Source: Blautia sp.
Lineage (GTDB): Bacteria; Bacillota; Clostridia; Lachnospirales; Lachnospiraceae
Direction of reading: 5' to 3'
Length of the DNA: 7,984 nt
Assembly (NCBI GenBank): GCA_017515945.1
Contig: JAFWDX010000254.1
Span: forward strand, 1-7,984
The translations under genes were made by a program, and so were the position numbers. Position 1 is the first letter of the stretch; the number at the start of each line of letters is the position of its first letter. The notes under the pieces were generated by a model. It made no database searches. It was not told where the DNA came from and was given only the letters and a program-made list of their open reading frames with translations. Positions 6,024-7,984 of the stretch are shown one piece after another.

Positions 6024-7375
6024 ACTACATATTTTAACACAAAGACAACGGCAAGAACATACATAAGCGGAGAGATCTTTTTTGTCTTTCCGGCCAGCAG
6101 ATGAAGCACGACATATGAGATGATCCCCAGAGAGATTCCCTCGGAGATGGAGTACAGGAACGGCATCGCCATGATGGCGATAAAGGCCGGGATCGCTTCA
6201 AGCACGTCTGACCAGTCCAGCTTGACGACCTGCTGCATCATCAGGAAACCAACGATGATCAGTGCCGGAGCCGTGGCAAAGGACGGGATCGCCAGAAAGA
6301 TCGGCGAGAAGAAAAGCGACAGCGCGAAAAAGATTCCCGTAGTCAGGGAAGTCAGGCCTGTGCGTCCCCCTTCGGCAATACCGGAAGCGGACTCGACAAA
6401 TGTCGTGACAGTGGATGTACCCATGCAGGCACCGGCTGTTGTCGCGATGGCGTCCGCCAGGAGCGCGCCTTTGATCCCGGGCAGTTTTCCGTCCTCATCG
6501 AGCATATCTGCCCTGGAAGCACAGCCGATCAGCGTACCCAGCGTATCAAAGATATCCACAAACAGGAAGGAGAACATGACGACAAAGAAATTGACGCTGC
6601 CGATGATGGAGAAATCCAGTTTAAAAAGCGTAGGCGCCAGAGAGGCAGGCAGAGCCACTATGCCGGAGGGGATCAGGCTGTAAAAACCCGCTTCCGGATC
6701 CGGGACATAAAAACCGGCCAGCTCACAGCCGATTCCCAGCAGCCATGTGACGACGATACCGATCAGCAGATTTCCTTTCACACGGCGGATCACCAGGAAT
6801 GCTGTGAACAGAATACCGATCAGCGCCAGCAGTACCGTGATCCCCTCAGATGAAAAGGTCCCGCTTTTGATGGAATCGCTGAACGAAAACATGGATACGA
6901 GAGTTGCGGAGCTCACGGCGATGTGGGCATTCTGCAGCCCGATAAAGCTGATAAAAAGGCCGATACCTACGGAAACACCGATCTTGAGTGTTCCGGGGAT
7001 CGCGTTGAAGATGGCTTCACGCACATTGGTCAGTGAGAGAATGATGAAGAGCAGACCCTCGGCAAATACAGCGGTGAGGGCGACTTCCCAGGTATATCCC
7101 ATTCCCAGTACCACCGTATAGGCAAAGTATGCGTTCAGACCCATGCCTGCCGAGAGAGCAAAGGGCATGTTCGCAATCAGAGCCATACAGATACATCCAA
7201 CCGCTGAAGCCAGAGCCGTTGCCGTAAACACCGCCCCGTTGTTCATGCCGGAAGCTGCCAGGATGCCCGGGTTCACGGCGAGGATATAGGCCATCGTCAT
7301 AAATGTGGTGATACCGGCCATGATCTCCGTCCGGACATTTGTCTGGTGTTCCTTCAGTTTAAATAACTGTTCCAT
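6017..7375 (-). CDS. NCS2-family purine permease (AzgA/PbuG-like adenine/guanine/hypoxanthine transporter)
   Basis: Proton-coupled inner-membrane importer of purine bases, 452 residues, the usual size for the AzgA branch of NCS2. The family signatures are intact: GMGLNAYFAY at residues 77-86 after TM3, FVDIFDTLGT (272-281) with the acidic and Thr residues that line the substrate site, and GTSTVTTFVES (319-329) followed by GIAEGGRTGL (332-341). Many hydrophobic stretches fit the 14-segment 7+7 fold. The start is the ATG at 7375, which opens MEQLFKLKEHQTNVRTEIMAG and has AGGAGG at 7385-7390. An upstream in-frame ATG at 7414 would add 13 polar residues that are not typical of the family. A promoter lies at 7435-7463. 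It is a single-gene unit and appears unrelated to the TerB operon downstream. The exact purine specificity (adenine versus guanine/hypoxanthine) cannot be read from the sequence. Confidence 0.95.
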   Translation of the reverse strand: MEQLFKLKEHQTNVRTEIMAGITTFMTMAYILAVNPGILAASGMNNGAVFTATALASAVGCICMALIANMPFALSAGMGLNAYFAYTVVLGMGYTWEVALTAVFAEGLLFIILSLTNVREAIFNAIPGTLKIGVSVGIGLFISFIGLQNAHIAVSSATLVSMFSFSDSIKSGTFSSEGITVLLALIGILFTAFLVIRRVKGNLLIGIVVTWLLGIGCELAGFYVPDPEAGFYSLIPSGIVALPASLAPTLFKLDFSIIGSVNFFVVMFSFLFVDIFDTLGTLIGCASRADMLDEDGKLPGIKGALLADAIATTAGACMGTSTVTTFVESASGIAEGGRTGLTSLTTGIFFALSLFFSPIFLAIPSFATAPALIIVGFLMMQQVVKLDWSDVLEAIPAFIAIMAMPFLYSISEGISLGIISYVVLHLLAGKTKKISPLMYVLAVVFVLKYVVL

Positions 7376-7384
7376 GGTTTTGTT

Positions 7385-7390
7385 CCTCCT
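7385..7390 (-). promoter_or_regulatory. Ribosome-binding site AGGAGG of the permease
   Basis: AGGAGG sits nine bases before the ATG at 7375 and settles the start there rather than at the in-frame ATG at 7414. Confidence 0.8.
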
Positions 7391-7401
7391 GAAAAAGTTT
7401 T

Positions 7402-7425
7402 GTCTGCCAGGCATGCCGGGCGGAC
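7402..7425 (-). other. Hairpin in the permease 5' leader
   Basis: On the minus strand GTCCGCC (7425-7419) can pair with GGCAGAC (7408-7402), one C/A mismatch, around a GGCATGCC core that is itself palindromic. It lies between the predicted transcription start and the ribosome-binding site. There is no T-run directly after it, so it is not a clear attenuator; the leader of about 50 bases is too short for a purine riboswitch. Confidence 0.4.
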
Positions 7426-7434
7426 ACGGGAATC

Positions 7435-7463
7435 ATTATAATTACTTTCTCATATTTCGTCCA
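7435..7463 (-). promoter_or_regulatory. Sigma-A-type promoter of the permease
   Basis: Minus-strand TATAAT (7440-7435) is a perfect -10 box. TGGACG (7463-7458) matches the -35 consensus at four of six positions, and the spacer is 17 bases. An AT-rich A/T tract at 7465-7478 just upstream could serve as an UP element. The predicted start of transcription is near 7428, giving a leader of about 50 bases. Confidence 0.75.
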
Positions 7464-7480
7464 CAAATTTTTTAAAAAGG

Positions 7481-7514
7481 GTAACTGTGAAGGAGCTTGT
7501 GACTGAACAGTTAC
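7481..7514. repeat. GTAACTGT palindromic repeat, copy A
   Basis: GTAACTGT (7481-7488) and ACAGTTAC (7507-7514) form 8-bp inverted arms around an 18-base loop. The whole 34-bp unit, read on the minus strand, is almost identical to the unit at 7673-7706, differing at about two positions, so the two copies lie in opposite orientation. Leftward it is followed by CCCTTTTT, so it might also work as a weak terminator just upstream of the permease promoter. Confidence 0.7.
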
Positions 7515-7560
7515 AAAAAAGGCAGTACGATGCGGGCTGGACAGGAAACAAAATGTAAAC

Positions 7561-7602
7561 AAAAAGTGAACAAATCACGAACTATCGGTTCATGATTTGT
7601 TC
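7561..7602 (-). terminator. Putative leftward intrinsic terminator (15-bp stem)
   Basis: GAACAAATCACGAAC (7568-7582) and GTTCATGATTTGTTC (7588-7602) are inverted arms with a 5-base loop and one non-complementary position, which is a G-U wobble in minus-strand RNA. ACTTTTTG follows at 7567-7560 on the minus strand. The stem is AT-rich, so termination may be modest. It would end leftward transcripts from the gene at the right edge before the permease promoter. Confidence 0.5.
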
Positions 7603-7672
7603 ATTTGCATCTACACTATATTTCCGGAGTCAAACCCTATCATACTGCCGCTGTTGTCTATTAAGCGGCCTC

Positions 7673-7859
7673 GTAACTGTTCATTCACAAGCTTCTTCAC
7701 AGTTACGAGACCAGGCGCAGGCTCCTTTCGTCCCATTGAAGGTGCGCCTCCCAAGGGACGCCTGCGGTGTGGCCTTGACTATTGAGCTTTTGTTCCACAC
7801 ACCTGTCAGAGCACGCCTGCGGTGTCACAGTGAATGCGAGGTGCTGACTGAACAGTTAC
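7673..7859. repeat. MITE-like 187-bp non-coding element bounded by GTAACTGTTCA inverted ends
   Basis: GTAACTGTTCA (7673-7683) and TGAACAGTTAC (7849-7859) are perfect 11-bp inverted ends. Inside, the left end is itself a hairpin: CTCGTAACTGT (7670-7680) pairs with ACAGTTACGAG (7699-7709). A 13-bp direct repeat ACGCCTGCGGTGT occurs at 7758-7770 and 7813-7825. No credible gene lies within it. Together with copy A and the terminator it accounts for most of the 440 bases between the permease promoter and the gene at the right edge. Whether it is one mobile unit or a cluster of small palindromes cannot be settled here, and no target-site duplication is obvious. Confidence 0.5.
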
Positions 7860-7984
7860 GCGGCAGCTTCTGTAGCAGCCTCATCTGCAGCTTCTGTAGC
7901 TGCCTCATCTGTGGCTTCTTCCACTGCTTCATCTGCAGCCTCTTCCACGGCTTCACCAGCTTCTGCGGTCTCATCGGCAGCTTC
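7856..7984 (-). CDS. 3' end of an unidentified gene with an Ala/Glu-rich repeat tail (partial)
   Basis: The last 42 codons and TAA stop (7858-7856) of a leftward gene that continues beyond the right edge. The frame is open over the whole visible part. The residues are nearly all Ala, Glu, Asp, Thr and Val in an 8-residue period, for example DEAATEAA twice in succession, then DEAVEEAT and GEAVEEAA. This gives an acidic, helix-prone and probably extended tail. Low-complexity tails like this occur in several Lachnospiraceae proteins, so the family cannot be named. The stop codon is formed by the GTAAC at the outer end of the adjacent repeat element. The minus-strand reading is preferred because it has codon-level periodicity, while the plus strand reads as Ser/Cys/Leu-rich and breaks. 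Confidence 0.65.
   Translation of the reverse strand, partial: EAADETAEAGEAVEEAADEAVEEATDEAATEAADEAATEAAA
7863..7934 (-). repeat. 24-bp tandem repeat within the Ala/Glu-rich tail
   Basis: Units at 7863-7886 and 7887-7910 (GCAGCTTCTGTAGC-GCCTCATCT with one differing base) are followed by a more diverged unit at 7911-7934 and further weak units to the window edge. The period is a multiple of three, so copy-number changes keep the reading frame. Confidence 0.7.

Noticed and set aside
5789..6037. Plus-strand open frame of 82 codons in the intergenic region
   Set aside because: It runs through the palindrome and the direct repeat, has no ribosome-binding site, and its composition follows the repeats.
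7448..7585. PurBox-like sites (ACGAACTAT at 7577-7585; ACGAAATAT on the minus strand between the -35 and -10)
   Set aside because: Each resembles a PurR half-site, but they are not arranged as an inverted pair with the expected spacing, and the first lies within a hairpin that explains it.
7376..7640. Purine riboswitch upstream of the permease
   Set aside because: I looked for the conserved three-way junction and loop sequences and found none; the promoter leaves a leader of only about 50 bases.
7597..7785. Plus-strand open frame of 62 codons
   Set aside because: It starts in the terminator hairpin, crosses the repeat element and has no coding signature.
7863..7984. CRISPR array at the right edge
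   Set aside because: The 24-bp units are contiguous without spacers and keep one reading frame, so they are a coding tandem repeat.

Overview
The window looks like a chromosomal segment from a Bacillota bacterium, probably of the Lachnospiraceae/Clostridia type. This is inferred from strong GGAGG ribosome-binding sites, a TTG start, an AzgA/PbuG-type purine permease, an intergenic GGGACGGTTC palindrome of a kind I associate with clostridial genomes, and moderately GC-rich coding sequence with AT-rich gaps. No species can be named. Every gene I can support is on the minus strand, so transcription runs right to left.

Positions 73-5584 hold a compact three-gene operon, in transcription order: (1) a TerB-N/TerB-C scaffold-like protein with a YjbR/MmcQ-like N-terminal domain; (2) a 442-residue P-loop ATPase resembling the DUF2791/BrxD family; (3) a 741-residue superfamily 2 DEIH helicase of the Lhr/BrxHI type. 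Both junctions are 4-base ATGA overlaps preceded by ribosome-binding sites, so the proteins are probably made in a fixed ratio and act together. BrxD and BrxHI are accessory proteins of BREX phage defence. Here they accompany a TerB-domain protein, and no PglX, PglZ or BrxC gene is in the window. This is the main item of interest: a predicted DNA-processing or defence module of the TerB-linked kind. The operon ends at the left edge against tandem and palindromic repeats.

Positions 5585-6016 carry no gene. They hold a 14-bp palindrome upstream of the operon, two diverged copies of a direct repeat of about 115 bp (the right copy includes the last codons of the permease), and a compound palindrome between the copies.

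Positions 6017-7375 encode an NCS2-family purine permease with a clear promoter (TGGACG, 17 bp, TATAAT) and ribosome-binding site. It looks like an ordinary housekeeping gene unrelated to the operon.

Positions 7464-7855 are a non-coding, repeat-rich gap with three occurrences of a GTAACTGTTCA palindrome family. Two of them bracket a MITE-like stretch of 187 bp. A separate 15-bp-stem hairpin looks like a leftward terminator. The right edge holds the last 42 codons of a gene whose product ends in an Ala/Glu-rich tail with an 8-residue period; its stop codon lies inside the outer end of the repeat element. I saw no rRNA, tRNA, CRISPR array or transposase gene.
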